Assembly: GCF_022414595.1 (NCBI RefSeq)
Contig: NZ_JADWYO010000030.1
Location: forward strand, 1 to 64,000
DNA: 64,000 nucleotides
From: Streptomyces sp. MUM 203J
GTDB taxonomy: Bacteria; Actinomycetota; Actinomycetes; Streptomycetales; Streptomycetaceae
Reading direction: 5' to 3'
This document shows positions 45,439-54,388 of this stretch, one piece after another. Each line of letters starts with the position of its first letter. The first letter of the stretch is position 1. Under the pieces are notes generated by a model. That model saw nothing but the letters and a program-made list of their open reading frames with translations. It did no database searches and had not been told where the DNA came from. Position numbers and translations under genes: made by a program.

Positions 45439-46878
45439 ATGTTCTTCACCTATCTCCGGCGCGAGTTGCGCCGTCGGCGGAAGGCGGCGCTGGTCGTGGC
45501 CTCCGGACTGGCGCTGGGCATCGCGTTGGTCATCGTCGTCGACTCGGTCACGGCCGGTATGAGACAGGCCCAGAGCCAGGTTCTTCAGTCGCTGTACGGG
45601 CTGGGCACCGACATGACCGTCACCAGGGCCGCCGGACCGCCGGGCGAGGGGGACACCGCGGTCCGGCGGCCCCGCTTCGAGTTCGACGCGAGCGAGGAGG
45701 GCGGCGAGGAGACCCGGCAGAGCCGGGACGTCGTCATGGTGCAGGGCTTCCAGACGCTCGCCTTCTCCACGGTCGGTCAGGTCTCCGGGCAGGACGGAGT
45801 GGCCGAGGCCGTCGGCGGGCTGAACGTGCGGGTGATGAAGGTCAGCGGCGAGTTCACCAGCGGCCGGGCCGAACCGGAGCAGCCCGGGCAGCGGCAGCCG
45901 GGAGGCGAGGGGCGGGTACGCGGCGGAGGTGCGGCCTTCGACGTCGCCTCGTTCAGCGTGTACGGCACCGACGTGGAGCACCTCGGGCTCGGGCCGCTCA
46001 CCACCTCGGCCATCACCTCCGGGCGCGGCTTCACCTCCGCTGACTCCTCGGCCGACGTCGCCGTCGTCGACAGCGCGTACGCGAAGGAGCACGAGCTGGC
46101 GGCCGGAGGGGTCCTGGAGATCTCCGGTGCGGAGTTCACCGTGGTCGGGATCGCGACCGCGACCGGCGGCGACGCCGCCGCCGACGTCTATCTTCCGCTG
46201 GCCAGGACGCAGGAACTCGCAGACGCCCAGGACAAGGTGACGACCGTGTATGTCAGGGCGGTCGACTCCCGGCAGATCGACGAGGTCAAGGCCGTGGTGC
46301 AGAAGAACGTGCCGGGCACGACGGTGACGACCTCCGAGGATCTGGCCGAGACGGTGTCCGGGTCGCTGACCACTGCGTCCGACCTGGCGACGGGCATCGG
46401 CAGGTGGCTGTCCGTGGTGGTGCTCGCCGCCGCGTTCCTGGTGGCCGGGCTGCTCACGTCGTCCGCGGTGAGCCGTCGGGTACGGGAGTTCGGCACGCTC
46501 AAGGCACTGGGCTGGCGCAGTGGCCGCGTCATCCGGCAGGTCGTCGGCGAGGCACTGGTCAACGGGCTGGTCGGCGGAGCGCTCGGCATCGCCCTGGGTG
46601 TGGCCTGCGCCTGGGCGGTCGGTGCCTTCGGTCCCACGCTGACCGCCCGGCTGGGCGGGGGCGCGGCGGCTGGGCGCGGGCCGGGAGGTCCCGGCGGAGA
46701 CGGACTGCGTCAGACGGCCGGACAGGCCGTGGACGTGGCCCTGACCGCGCCGGTCTCGCTCACCGCCATCGTCCTCGCCGTGGGCCTCGCGGCCGCCGGC
46801 GGGCTGGTCGCGGGCGGCTTCGGCGGCTGGCGTGCCGCCCGGCTGCGGCCCGCGGACGCGCTGCGGCGCGTCACGTGA
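45439..46878 (+). CDS. ABC transporter permease, MacB/FtsX family
   Basis: A 479-aa permease with one N-terminal transmembrane helix (ALVVASGLALGIALVIVVDS), a large extracytoplasmic MacB-like periplasmic-core domain (about 45-290) and three C-terminal helices of the FtsX core (about 312-335, 365-395, 440-465). Such proteins use ATP hydrolysis for mechanical work or export of lipids, peptides or drugs rather than import. No Shine-Dalgarno precedes ATG 45439, so the mRNA may be nearly leaderless. Followed 43 bases later by its ATPase. Confidence 0.88.
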   Translation: MFFTYLRRELRRRRKAALVVASGLALGIALVIVVDSVTAGMRQAQSQVLQSLYGLGTDMTVTRAAGPPGEGDTAVRRPRFEFDASEEGGEETRQSRDVVMVQGFQTLAFSTVGQVSGQDGVAEAVGGLNVRVMKVSGEFTSGRAEPEQPGQRQPGGEGRVRGGGAAFDVASFSVYGTDVEHLGLGPLTTSAITSGRGFTSADSSADVAVVDSAYAKEHELAAGGVLEISGAEFTVVGIATATGGDAAADVYLPLARTQELADAQDKVTTVYVRAVDSRQIDEVKAVVQKNVPGTTVTTSEDLAETVSGSLTTASDLATGIGRWLSVVVLAAAFLVAGLLTSSAVSRRVREFGTLKALGWRSGRVIRQVVGEALVNGLVGGALGIALGVACAWAVGAFGPTLTARLGGGAAAGRGPGGPGGDGLRQTAGQAVDVALTAPVSLTAIVLAVGLAAAGGLVAGGFGGWRAARLRPADALRRVT

Positions 46879-46921
46879 ACGCGCGTCGCCCCCTTCCACG
46901 TACGACAGGAGAAACACCCCC

Positions 46922-47611
46922 ATGTACCAGCTGAGCGGCGTCACCAAGTGCTACCGGCGCGGCAAGGAGACCGTGAAGGCGCTCGACGGCGTCGACCTGA
47001 CCGTCGAGGACGGTGGACGGCTTGTCATCCAGGGGCCGACGGGCGGCGGCAAGTCCACCCTGCTGCAGATGCTGGGCGGGCTCGACCGTCCCACGACAGG
47101 AAGCGTCGTCCTGGACGGCACCGATCTCGCGGCGCTGCCCGAGGCGCGGCTCACCCGGGTGCGGGCCGAGAGGATCGGTTTCGTGTTCCAGAGCTTCAAC
47201 CTGGTCCCGACACTGACGGCCCGTGAGAACGTCCAGACCGCGCTCGTCCCGCTCGGGCTCAAGGCCGGGGAGCGACGGGAGCGTGCGGCCGAGGCGCTGG
47301 CCTCGGTGGGCCTCGCGGAACGCGCCGGACACCTGCCGGCCGAGCTGTCCGGCGGGCAGCAGCAGCGGGTGGCCATCGCCCGCGCGCTGGTGAAGCGTCC
47401 CGCCGTGCTGCTGGCCGACGAGCCGACCGGGAACCTGGACGAGTCGACCCGTGACGAGGTCATGGAGCTGCTGGAGGGGCTGTGGACGGAACACGGGCTG
47501 ACCTTCGTCATGGTCACGCACGACTCCGCCCTGGCCCGGCGCGCACCGCGGCTGGCGACGATCCGCGCGGGACTCGTCACGGTCACGGAACAGGCGGGCA
47601 GCCGCTCCTGA
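46922..47611 (+). CDS. ABC transporter ATP-binding protein, LolD/MacB type
   Basis: A 229-aa ATPase forming the energy module of the exporter with the preceding permease. GPTGGGKST (Walker A), FQSFNLVPTLTARENV (Q loop), LSGGQQQRVAIARALV (signature), VLLADEPTGNLDE (Walker B) and the switch histidine in MVTHDSALA are complete. DEPTGNLD and the Q-loop wording place it with LolD/MacB/FtsE-type proteins. AGGAG lies about 10 bases before ATG 46922. Confidence 0.93.
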   Translation: MYQLSGVTKCYRRGKETVKALDGVDLTVEDGGRLVIQGPTGGGKSTLLQMLGGLDRPTTGSVVLDGTDLAALPEARLTRVRAERIGFVFQSFNLVPTLTARENVQTALVPLGLKAGERRERAAEALASVGLAERAGHLPAELSGGQQQRVAIARALVKRPAVLLADEPTGNLDESTRDEVMELLEGLWTEHGLTFVMVTHDSALARRAPRLATIRAGLVTVTEQAGSRS

Positions 47612-48091
47612 AGAGGGTGACACGGTGCGGCCCGGGCGCCGTCGGCGGAAGTACGGCCCGTGCGGGCGGCCTTCCGCCGAGCGGACACGGGGACTCAGGG
47701 CGATCAGGTGGATGAGGTGCGGCGCCGCCGAGGGGGCCCAAGAGGGGATCCCTGGCAGATCCTGTGGGGCGAAGGCCGCGAGGCCGACGGTCGCGAGGGC
47801 TACGCAGGCCGGGTGCGCGACGCGGTCGCTGTGCCCTCCGGGTGCGGGTCGCGGGCGCCCCCGAAGCACGTCGTTCGTGGAGACATCAGGCGGCACGCCA
47901 CCGGACACGGAGCACGCCTCGGCCGCGGGGCCGGCTCCGATGGCGCGGACGCGAAGGCGGCGCCCTCGTGGCCTCGTCGCCGTCGACGGCCGTCCAGGCG
48001 GCGCGGCTGACGACGGCCCCAGGCCCCGCAACGCGGCCCCTCAGGCGGCGGCGCCGGGTGCCGAGCTCGCAGCGGGCCGGGACCACCGTCG
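47612..48091. other. Gene-free region before truncated nitroreductase-hemerythrin gene
   Basis: About 480 bp without a convincing gene. The missing N-terminal half of the nitroreductase domain would be expected here, but I could not recognise it in any plus-strand frame; an in-frame stop at 48008-48010 closes the frame of the downstream gene. Confidence 0.5.
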
Positions 48092-48859
48092 GTGCGCGAC
48101 GCCGCGAGACCCTCCAGGACGGAGACCGACCGGGGGGCCGCCGAGCGGCGGAGCCGCAACTGTTCCCCCGCACTTCGCGGCCCCGCACCCGCGTCCTGGG
48201 CGAAGACCCCGGCCCGGGCGTCCTACGAGGCGATCGCCTCCATTCCGCAGGGAGAGGAACGCGACCGGCTCTTCGAGCGGGTCGTCGAGGTGGCACCGGG
48301 CTACGGCGACTACCAGGTGAAGACCACCCGGGTGATCCCGGTGGTGGTGCTGCACCGGACCGGCCCCGAACCGGGCGCCGAGCGGGTCAAGGGCATGGGC
48401 GACTGGATCGTGGAGGTCCACGACTGGCTCCGCGAACAGCTCGCCGGGCTGCGCGTCCAGTTCGACGCGCTGGTCGACGGGACGGCGGAGTCCGTGTCGG
48501 TCGGCTTGCCGGACCCCGGGCTCGCGGAGCAGCTCCGCACGCACTGCTTCGAGTTCTGCGGTGCGCTCAAGAGGCACCACACGGGCGAGGACGCCGCGAT
48601 GTTCCCCGTACTGGCCAAGCAGTTCCCGGGGCTCGCCCCGGCACTGACCGAGCTGGGCGAGCAGCATGCGGTGGTGGCCGGGCTCCAGGACGAGATCGGA
48701 GCACTCGTCGAGGGATTCGTCCCCGGCGAGAGCGACCCGGCGCGGGTGCGCACCGAGCTCGAGGAGCTCGCGGACCGGCTGGAGGAGCACTTCGCGTACG
48801 AGGAGCAGATCATCGTCAAGGCTCTCAACGCCACAGCCCCGGCACCTGTCTTCGCCTGA
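48092..48859 (+). CDS. Hemerythrin-domain protein with truncated F420-type nitroreductase N-terminus
   Basis: A 255-aa frame. Residues about 44-91 (YEAIASIPQGEERDRLFERV, YQVKTTRVIPVVVLHR) match only the C-terminal end of the DDN-type deazaflavin-dependent nitroreductase fold; the FMN/F420-binding part is absent and residues 1-43 look non-coding. From residue 110 a complete hemerythrin-like helical domain follows, with HDWLREQLAGL, HHTGEDAAMFP, EQHAVVAG and EEHFAYEEQ as candidate di-iron ligands. Such fusions exist whole in Streptomyces. Either this copy has lost its 5' part and is a pseudogene, or translation starts nearer the hemerythrin domain; the GTG at 48092 is only the first available start. 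Confidence 0.6.
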   Translation: MRDAARPSRTETDRGAAERRSRNCSPALRGPAPASWAKTPARASYEAIASIPQGEERDRLFERVVEVAPGYGDYQVKTTRVIPVVVLHRTGPEPGAERVKGMGDWIVEVHDWLREQLAGLRVQFDALVDGTAESVSVGLPDPGLAEQLRTHCFEFCGALKRHHTGEDAAMFPVLAKQFPGLAPALTELGEQHAVVAGLQDEIGALVEGFVPGESDPARVRTELEELADRLEEHFAYEEQIIVKALNATAPAPVFA

Positions 48860-49435
48860 CGGCACCACGTCCGGCGCGAGAGGGGCCTCACGCCGGTGCG
48901 GTCGCCCGGGTCCACGCCGCGACGGCGAGGCCGGGGCGAAGGGCACCTCGCGGCCTCCCACCGGGATGCGGCGGATCATGGTCACGTGGCCCAGGGCCGC
49001 TTCGGGGAGACCGGTGCCGCCCGCGTCCAGGACGGTGCGCGCACGGCCCTCGGTCACCCCGAGGAACGCGGCACGGACGTGGACCCCGAACCCCTGGCCT
49101 CCCGACGCGGGCTGCTCGCGGGCCGCAGTCCTGCCCGCGGCCATGGAGCGCGGGCAGCGGCAGACCGTGAACACCACGGCGCACGAGTACGCGGAGGTGC
49201 CGTCGCCGGAGACGTTCCGTTTGCCGAGGCGACCGTCCATCCGTGCACGGGAGACGGTGCCGGCCACCGCGCGCGGCGCCCAGACCGTCACGGCGCACGC
49301 GCCGCACCCGGCCGGGCGAGCCGCTCGTCCGCTCCTGCCGGGCGGCCTCGGCCCGCAAGTACCAGGTCTCGCGGTGCCACCTGCCCCGCAGCCCCGCACG
49401 CCGCCGCGCGGTGGGGCTGCGGGGCACCGGCAGGT
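48860..49435. other. Gene-free or decayed region
   Basis: About 575 bp with no recognisable gene. A minus-strand frame (MNLPVPRSPTARRRAGLRGR at about 49439, then shifting frames through IRRIPVGGREVPFAPA near 48940) has some protein-like texture and may be a decayed gene, but I cannot name a family. Confidence 0.4.
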
Positions 49436-50074
49436 TCATGCGCGGCCCCCGGCGGGCTGTGCCCGCTCCGCCTTCAGCCGCTCGTTCTCCGCCTCCAGTT
49501 CCGCCATGCGCTTGCGGAGCGGGGCGATCGCGTCCTCCACCTCGGCCACCGTGTAGCGGGGTTCGATGTGCTGGGGGCAGTTCCAGTCGAACGCCTCCAC
49601 CTCGATGAGGACGACCCGTTCGACCACCGCCCGGTAGTCACCGGGCAGCAGCGGGCCCGCCGTGTCCGGCCACTCCTCCGGCCCGGCCGTGCGGGCGCGG
49701 CCCAGGATCTTCAGCCGGGCCCTGGCCGGATAGTCCATCAGGAACAGTGCCACCCGGTTCTCGTGGTCGAGGTTTCCGGTGGTGATGTACTGCTTGTTGC
49801 CCCGGTAGTCCGCGAAGGCCAGAGTCCGCTCGTCGACGGCCCGCAGGAAGCCGGGCGGGCCGCCGCGGTGCTGGAGGTAGGGCCAGCCGGTGGAGCTGAC
49901 GGACGCCAGGTAGAAGCTGGTCCGGCTGGCCGCGAAGGCCGCCTCGTCCTCGGTGAGCCGGTCGGCCTCTGCCGGTCCGGCCGTCATGTTCGCGTAGCTG
50001 CGGCGGCTGCCGTGCTTCTCCTGGTGCCGCTGCGCCTGCGGAGTGAAGAGCAACTGTCCGTATCTGCTGGTCAT
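49436..50074 (-). CDS. Pyridoxamine 5'-phosphate oxidase-fold flavoprotein with C-terminal coiled coil
   Basis: A 212-aa split-barrel protein. FYLASVSSTGWPYLQHRGGP, LAFADYRGNKQYITTGNL and NRVALFLMDYPARARLKILG are the strands that bind FMN or F420 in PPOX-type reductases. The C-terminal 40 residues (IAPLRKRMAELEAENERLKA) form a leucine-zipper-like coiled coil. The substrate is unknown. It starts 6 bases after the HPP gene, so the two form an operon divergent from a CGNR regulator. Confidence 0.85.
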   Translation of the reverse strand: MTSRYGQLLFTPQAQRHQEKHGSRRSYANMTAGPAEADRLTEDEAAFAASRTSFYLASVSSTGWPYLQHRGGPPGFLRAVDERTLAFADYRGNKQYITTGNLDHENRVALFLMDYPARARLKILGRARTAGPEEWPDTAGPLLPGDYRAVVERVVLIEVEAFDWNCPQHIEPRYTVAEVEDAIAPLRKRMAELEAENERLKAERAQPAGGRA

Positions 50075-50080
50075 GGCGCC

Positions 50081-50635
50081 CTACCACCAGTAGGTGGGGT
50101 AGCGGGCGGTCTTGCCCGAGCGTCCGGCGAGGATGCCGATGCCGACCAGGACCAGCGTGGCCAGCAGCAGAAGCAGCAGGAACAGGGCCGTGGACGGCTG
50201 GGTGAGCACCACGATCACCGCGGTGGCCGCGGCGGGCGAGTGCGGTGTACGGGCCAGGGCCATCGCACCGGCGGCGAGACCGCCGGCCACCGCGGCCGTC
50301 CACATCGAGCTGCCGCCGACCGCGAGGCAGAGGAAACCGACCACGGCGGAGATCAGCTGACCGCCGACCACGCTGCGCGGCTGCGACAGCGGGAGCGCCG
50401 GGGCGGCGAAGACCAGGGCGGCGCTGGCCGCGAGCGGCGGGATCAGCACGGTCTGGTCGAGCAGGACGCCGATGACGACCAGGGCGACGAGCGCGGCCAC
50501 GCTGCCGAGCGTGGCCACCGAGATGGCGGCCTTCGGGGCGCGCGCGGGGGCCTTGCCTGCGAAGGCGGCGCGAAAACGCCGTAAGGCGGTGACCTCGGTC
50601 TGGGCCGGGGCGTCGGTCACGGTGGACTCGGACAT
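50081..50635 (-). CDS. HPP-family integral membrane protein
   Basis: A 184-aa membrane protein with four to five hydrophobic helices (about 40-62, 68-83, 92-110, 112-125, 140-165) and the ARTPHSPAAATA stretch that corresponds to the HPP motif. HPP proteins are proposed nitrite or small-anion transporters from work on plants and cyanobacteria; the role in Streptomyces is unknown. GGGAGGAG sits 6 bases before ATG 50635. First gene of an operon with the PPOX-fold protein and divergent from the CGNR regulator at 50757. Confidence 0.82.
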   Translation of the reverse strand: MSESTVTDAPAQTEVTALRRFRAAFAGKAPARAPKAAISVATLGSVAALVALVVIGVLLDQTVLIPPLAASAALVFAAPALPLSQPRSVVGGQLISAVVGFLCLAVGGSSMWTAAVAGGLAAGAMALARTPHSPAAATAVIVVLTQPSTALFLLLLLLATLVLVGIGILAGRSGKTARYPTYWW

Positions 50636-50676
50636 GGGTGACTCCTCCCTCGGGGAGCGGACGTGAACCTCGTAAG

Positions 50677-50707
50677 CTAACGGATGGATCATAGCCTCAT
50701 GCATTAG
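50677..50707. promoter_or_regulatory. Candidate CGNR operator between HPP and CGNR genes
   Basis: CTAACGGATG and CATGCATTAG pair at 8 of 10 positions around an 11-base centre, in the 121 bp between two divergent starts. CTAACG/CGTTAG arms recur at a second CGNR promoter (52480-52509). Confidence 0.45.
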
Positions 50708-50756
50708 GTTCAGGGAGGGTGTCAGGGAAGAAGTCCCGGGACGGCAGGATGGAAAG

Positions 50757-51464
50757 ATGGGCGACAGTACGAAACCGGGGCAGGACGGCCGGGAAGCGGT
50801 AGGGCAGCTTCCGCTGGCCGGCGAGCCACTGCCCCTGGACCTGGTCAACACCACGTACATCAAGGGCGGCCGGCGCGGCCATCTGGTGGACGCGCTCACC
50901 GTGCCGGAGGCCCTGGACGCCTGGCTGGCGGCCCACCGGGCGGAGTTCAGCCCCGCGCTGACCGAGGCGCTCGAAGACTCCGGGCCCGCCGGGCCGGCCC
51001 ATGTCGAGGCGTTCACGGAACTGCGGGGCGCCCTGCGCGACCTGGCGGCGGCCCGCACCTCGGGTACGGCTCCGGAGCCCGGGCCGGTGGACGTGGTGAA
51101 CACGGCGGCCCGGCTGGCCACACGGTGGCGGGAGCTGGCACCGGGCGCGGCCTTCGCGGCGGTGCCCCGCTGGCTGGAGGCCGATCCGCGGCGGGTCGCG
51201 CTCGGCGAGGTGGCGGCGGCAGCCGTGTCACTGTTCTCGGGCGACCGGGCGGCGCTGATCCGGGCGTGCGGAGCGCCCGGCTGCATTCTGTACTTCGTCA
51301 AGAGCCACGCGCGCCGCGCATGGTGCACGGCCGGCTGCGGCAACCGGGTACGGGTGGCCCGGCACAGCCGCCGCGCGAAAGACGGCGGCGGCACCGGTCC
51401 GGACACGGAGGGGGGGTCCGCGCCAGGCCCGGTGCCGCCGAGCGGTGCCCGGCCGCGCGGGTGA
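50757..51464 (+). CDS. CGNR zinc-finger (ABATE-domain) regulator 1
   Basis: A 235-aa member of the CGNR family (DUF1470). The N-terminal ABATE ligand-sensing domain begins LPLAGEPLPLDLVNTTYIKG; the zinc finger CGAPGCILYFVKSHARRAWC...CGNRVRVARH is at about 170-205 and ends with the defining CGNR. A disordered tail of about 30 residues follows. These proteins are believed to be ligand-responsive transcription factors. It is divergent from the HPP/PPOX operon, the likely target. The start is ATG 50757; the Shine-Dalgarno is weak (GGAAAG). Confidence 0.88.
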   Translation: MGDSTKPGQDGREAVGQLPLAGEPLPLDLVNTTYIKGGRRGHLVDALTVPEALDAWLAAHRAEFSPALTEALEDSGPAGPAHVEAFTELRGALRDLAAARTSGTAPEPGPVDVVNTAARLATRWRELAPGAAFAAVPRWLEADPRRVALGEVAAAAVSLFSGDRAALIRACGAPGCILYFVKSHARRAWCTAGCGNRVRVARHSRRAKDGGGTGPDTEGGSAPGPVPPSGARPRG

Positions 51465-51726
51465 ACGGCCGGGGCTCGCAGCCCTGGCCGTCCGCGGCTC
51501 CGCGACGGCCAGGGAGTCATCGGGCGCGTCCGGGTGCCCCGCCGGTGCGGGACGGAACCTCTCCGGGACCCGGTGCGTCCTCGTCGAATCTACGGCGCCC
51601 CGGAGCGGGGGCGACGGTGGCTTCACAGATGACAGCGATCGGGGTTTCCGATGGGCCCGGGCGGGCAGGCCGTCGTCGCCGCGAGACCGCACCCTTCCGT
51701 CGAGTTCACCGGACGGCCGCCTGCAT

Positions 51727-51755
51727 CTAACGCATCGTCTTCATCCACCCGTTAG
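51727..51755. promoter_or_regulatory. CTAACG-N17-CGTTAG inverted repeat
   Basis: Six-bp perfect arms at 51727-51732 and 51750-51755. It lies at the convergent 3' ends of two CGNR genes and overlaps the stop codon of the second, so a promoter role is less likely here than at the other sites; it may be coincidence. Confidence 0.3.
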
Positions 51756-52369
51756 ACCCGCTTGTGCTGGCGTCGAGCGTAGTGGCGGGCCACCCGCGCG
51801 CGGTTGCCGCACCCGGTCGAGCACCACTCACGCCTGGAGCGAGCGTGGTCGAAGAAGAACACACAGCCCGGCGCCCTGCAGGCCCGGGGTTCCACGTCCG
51901 TCGCCCCGCAGAGCAGGGTGATCAGCGCGTGTGCGATCTCCGCCTGGACCGCCACGAGGGGCGGCGCGGCGGAGACCTCCAGCGAAGAGGGCCGCGCCTC
52001 ACCGCTCCAGCGCAGCAGCAGCCAGGGCCTGCCCACGCTGGACACCCGGTTGATCTGCGCCACGTCCCAGGCGTCGGGCGGGCTGTCGTGGATGTGCGCG
52101 TCGACCAGTCGGCGCGCCGCGTCGCGGAGCATCACGAAGCAGTCGACGTCGGCGGCGCGGATACCGCGCAGGGCGCTGTCCGGGAGCGGGGTGGTGAGCC
52201 GGCTGCGGCAGGCACCCAGCCACCAGGCGAGCCCTTCGGGGGAGTCGAGGATGTCCCGGTGCTCACCGCGCACCGGGAAGACCGTGTTGGCGAACTCGAG
52301 CGGGAGGGGCTCACCATGCAGCGGAGGTACGTCGGCGGGCACCGACAGTCGGGGGTCGGAAGGCATCAT
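51752..52369 (-). CDS. CGNR zinc-finger (ABATE-domain) regulator 2
   Basis: A 205-aa CGNR regulator. The ABATE domain starts PPLHGEPLPLEFANTVFPVR; the zinc finger CRAPGCVFFFDHARSRREWC...CGNRARVARHYARRQ is at about 164-200. Unlike regulator 1 it has no long tail. It is divergent from the LysR gene at 52658 with a CTAACG...CGTTAG repeat between. ATG 52369 is preferred over GTG 52375 because GGATGAG lies 5 bases ahead of it. Confidence 0.88.
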   Translation of the reverse strand: MMPSDPRLSVPADVPPLHGEPLPLEFANTVFPVRGEHRDILDSPEGLAWWLGACRSRLTTPLPDSALRGIRAADVDCFVMLRDAARRLVDAHIHDSPPDAWDVAQINRVSSVGRPWLLLRWSGEARPSSLEVSAAPPLVAVQAEIAHALITLLCGATDVEPRACRAPGCVFFFDHARSRREWCSTGCGNRARVARHYARRQHKRV

Positions 52370-52479
52370 GATCACTCATCCGGCTTGTCAGGGGCGGGAG
52401 TTGACGGAGTCGGGGGCATATACGGGCGGAGCTTGCCAGGACTTGTCGATCGGAGTGGACACGTGGCAGGATCCTCAAT

Positions 52480-52509
52480 CTAACGCACTACCGCTCCCAG
52501 AGCCGTTAG
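52480..52509. promoter_or_regulatory. Candidate CGNR operator between CGNR2 and LysR genes
   Basis: CTAACG (52480-52485) and CGTTAG (52504-52509) are perfect 6-bp arms 18 bases apart in the 288-bp divergent region; weaker symmetry continues inward (CACT and AGAG). The same arms occur beside regulator 1. Confidence 0.45.
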
Positions 52510-52657
52510 TCTGGCAGCGGGTCCGGCAGTAGGCCGCGTGGGGAAGCGGCCAGCACTGTCGGGGGGTTGATCGATTCCCGGGGGCTCCGGTACGGGCCGG
52601 TGAGGCCGCAGCCGGGCTGACGGGATGACAGCGGATCCGTGTTTCCTGGGGGACAAC

Positions 52658-53584
52658 GTGTCGTTAGATCTCGCTCTCTACCAGCTCAGAACATTTCGCG
52701 AAGTAGCTCGCCTCGGAAGTTTCACCAAGGCCGCCAGAAGCCTGGGATACGCGCAGTCGAGCGTCACCTCACACATTCGGTCGCTGGAGTCGCGACTGGG
52801 CATGCAACTGGTCCAGCGGCTTCCGCACGGAGTGCGTCTGACACCCTCCGGAGAAATATTCCAGGAATACACTCAGCGGATCTTCCACGTCGTCGACGAG
52901 ATGGCCTCGGCGCTCAACCCCTCCGGCGAAATGGAGGGCCGCATCACGATCGGTGCCTCGGCGCTGCTGCTGGAGACCCGGATGGGCGCGCTGATGCACG
53001 AGTGCCGCTACCGCTACCCGAAGGTGCAGGTGTCGCTGCGCCAGATGCCGATCAGCCGGGCGTACGAGGCGGTGCGCAGCGGCGAGGTGGACGTGGCTCT
53101 GGTGCACGGCGAGTGCACCTCCGGGGACTCCCCCGCCGCCGGCCTCACCGAGGAGGTGCTGCCGGACCTGGAGGTGGTCCCGGTGGCCGCGCCGTCCCTG
53201 GTGGACGCACCCGACCCGGCCGAGGCGCTGGCGAACGTACGGGTCCTCGCCGTCGACCCCGACTGCGCCTCCCACCAGGTGCTGGTCGCCGCGCTCCGGG
53301 AGGTGTACGGCATCGACGCGCCCGTCATCGAGGCGGGCTCCATGGGCGGCGCCCGTGAACTGGCCCGCGCCGGATACGGCATCGCGATGCTGCCGTACGA
53401 GTCGGTGGGCACCGCCGAGAACGGCGGCGGACTTACGCCGCTGCCGGGGCTGCCCCGGGTGCGGCTGACCGTGCGGGCCCTGTGGGCCGGGCGGGAGCTG
53501 GCCAGGCCGGCGGTCTCCGCGGTGTGCGACGTCGCCACCCGGGTGGGCCGTGAGGGCCGCGCGAAGGTCTCGCAGCCGGCCTGA
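52658..53584 (+). CDS. LysR-family transcriptional regulator
   Basis: A 308-aa regulator. The N-terminal helix-turn-helix is clear (LYQLRTFREVARLGSFTKAA, LGYAQSSVTSHIRSLESRLG), followed by the LysR substrate-binding domain (about 95-300; GRITIGASALLLETRMGALM at its start). GTG 52658 is chosen for GGGGGA 5 bases upstream; ATG 52625 would add 11 residues. It stands upstream of, and in the same direction as, the cupin/glutamate mutase/flavoprotein/ligase genes but is separated from them by a strong terminator, so it is the best local candidate for their regulator. Confidence 0.92.
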   Translation: MSLDLALYQLRTFREVARLGSFTKAARSLGYAQSSVTSHIRSLESRLGMQLVQRLPHGVRLTPSGEIFQEYTQRIFHVVDEMASALNPSGEMEGRITIGASALLLETRMGALMHECRYRYPKVQVSLRQMPISRAYEAVRSGEVDVALVHGECTSGDSPAAGLTEEVLPDLEVVPVAAPSLVDAPDPAEALANVRVLAVDPDCASHQVLVAALREVYGIDAPVIEAGSMGGARELARAGYGIAMLPYESVGTAENGGGLTPLPGLPRVRLTVRALWAGRELARPAVSAVCDVATRVGREGRAKVSQPA

Positions 53585-53620
53585 CGGCCACCCCGTCAGA
53601 GCCTCGCGGAAAACAGTGGA

Positions 53621-53665
53621 GGCGGCGCCCGGGAAAGCGGAACATTCGCTTTCCCGAGCGCCGCC
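53621..53665 (+). terminator. Strong intrinsic terminator after LysR gene
   Basis: Arms 53621-53639 and 53647-53665 pair at 18 of 19 positions around a 7-base loop and are followed by TTTTCTTTT, the only classical T-tract terminator in the window. Confidence 0.95.
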
Positions 53666-53816
53666 TTTTCTTTTCGTATTCCATCTGTTCATCACGCCCG
53701 ACCCCCTCCCATCGGGAAACCCGATACCCGGCATCGAGGTATACGGGGAACAGCGTCTCTCCCTGCCTCATAACCTTGCGAAAGAAAGAAGGAAATTCAC
53801 CGGGAGAGGCAAATCT

Positions 53817-54233
53817 GTGTCCGACATCGAGTACATCCCGAACGTGTTCCGCAGCGGGTTCGAGCTGGACGACCTGGAATGGACGTCGTGGGACGAACCC
53901 GGCCGGGCCAATGTGGAGCACCACGTGCTGTGGGCACCGGACGAGTCCAGGAACGAGGACTCGGTGGGCCTGCTCCTGCGCTTCCCCCCGGGCGCGCACG
54001 GCGACTTCCACGAGCACCTGGGCTTCGAGCTGATGCTCGTCCTGGACGGGGTCCTGGACCACAGCGACGGCATCTCCTACGTCAAGGGCGACCTCGTCGT
54101 CGAGGGCCCGGGCACCGAGCACCAGATGTCCAGCCGCACCGGCTGCACCGTGCTCGCCATCCGGACCCGGCCCGCCTCCGCCCGTGACCCCCAGAAGGAG
54201 ATTCGTCCGGTCGGCGTCACCGCGGCGCCCTGA
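53817..54233 (+). CDS. Cupin-domain protein
   Basis: A 138-aa single-domain beta-barrel. Cupin motif 1 is G-D-F-H-E-H-L-G-F-E-L (two His and a Glu) and motif 2 is VKGDLVVEGPGTEHQMSS with the last His, so a metal site is likely; the pattern resembles ChrR-type cupins. GTG 53817 has GGAGAGG 7 bases upstream. It stands 155 bp upstream of the mutase genes in the same direction and may belong to the same pathway, as an enzyme or small-molecule sensor (inference). Confidence 0.85.
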   Translation: MSDIEYIPNVFRSGFELDDLEWTSWDEPGRANVEHHVLWAPDESRNEDSVGLLLRFPPGAHGDFHEHLGFELMLVLDGVLDHSDGISYVKGDLVVEGPGTEHQMSSRTGCTVLAIRTRPASARDPQKEIRPVGVTAAP

Positions 54234-54388
54234 CCGGCCGGGCGGGGCGGCCGTCCATGCCCTGACTCGCCGCCCCGCCCTCCCCCACGCTCCCTTCGCG
54301 AGCCCGAGAGACGGATGCGCCGGTCGGCGTTCCGTCCTTTCCGCCATGCCGTCACCCGCGCACCGCGCCGAGCCGAAAGAGCCCAGTC

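Noticed and set aside
48888..49439. Minus-strand gene in the gap before the PPOX-fold gene
   Set aside because: Some protein-like texture, but sense would need several frame changes and no family could be named; kept only as a gap note.
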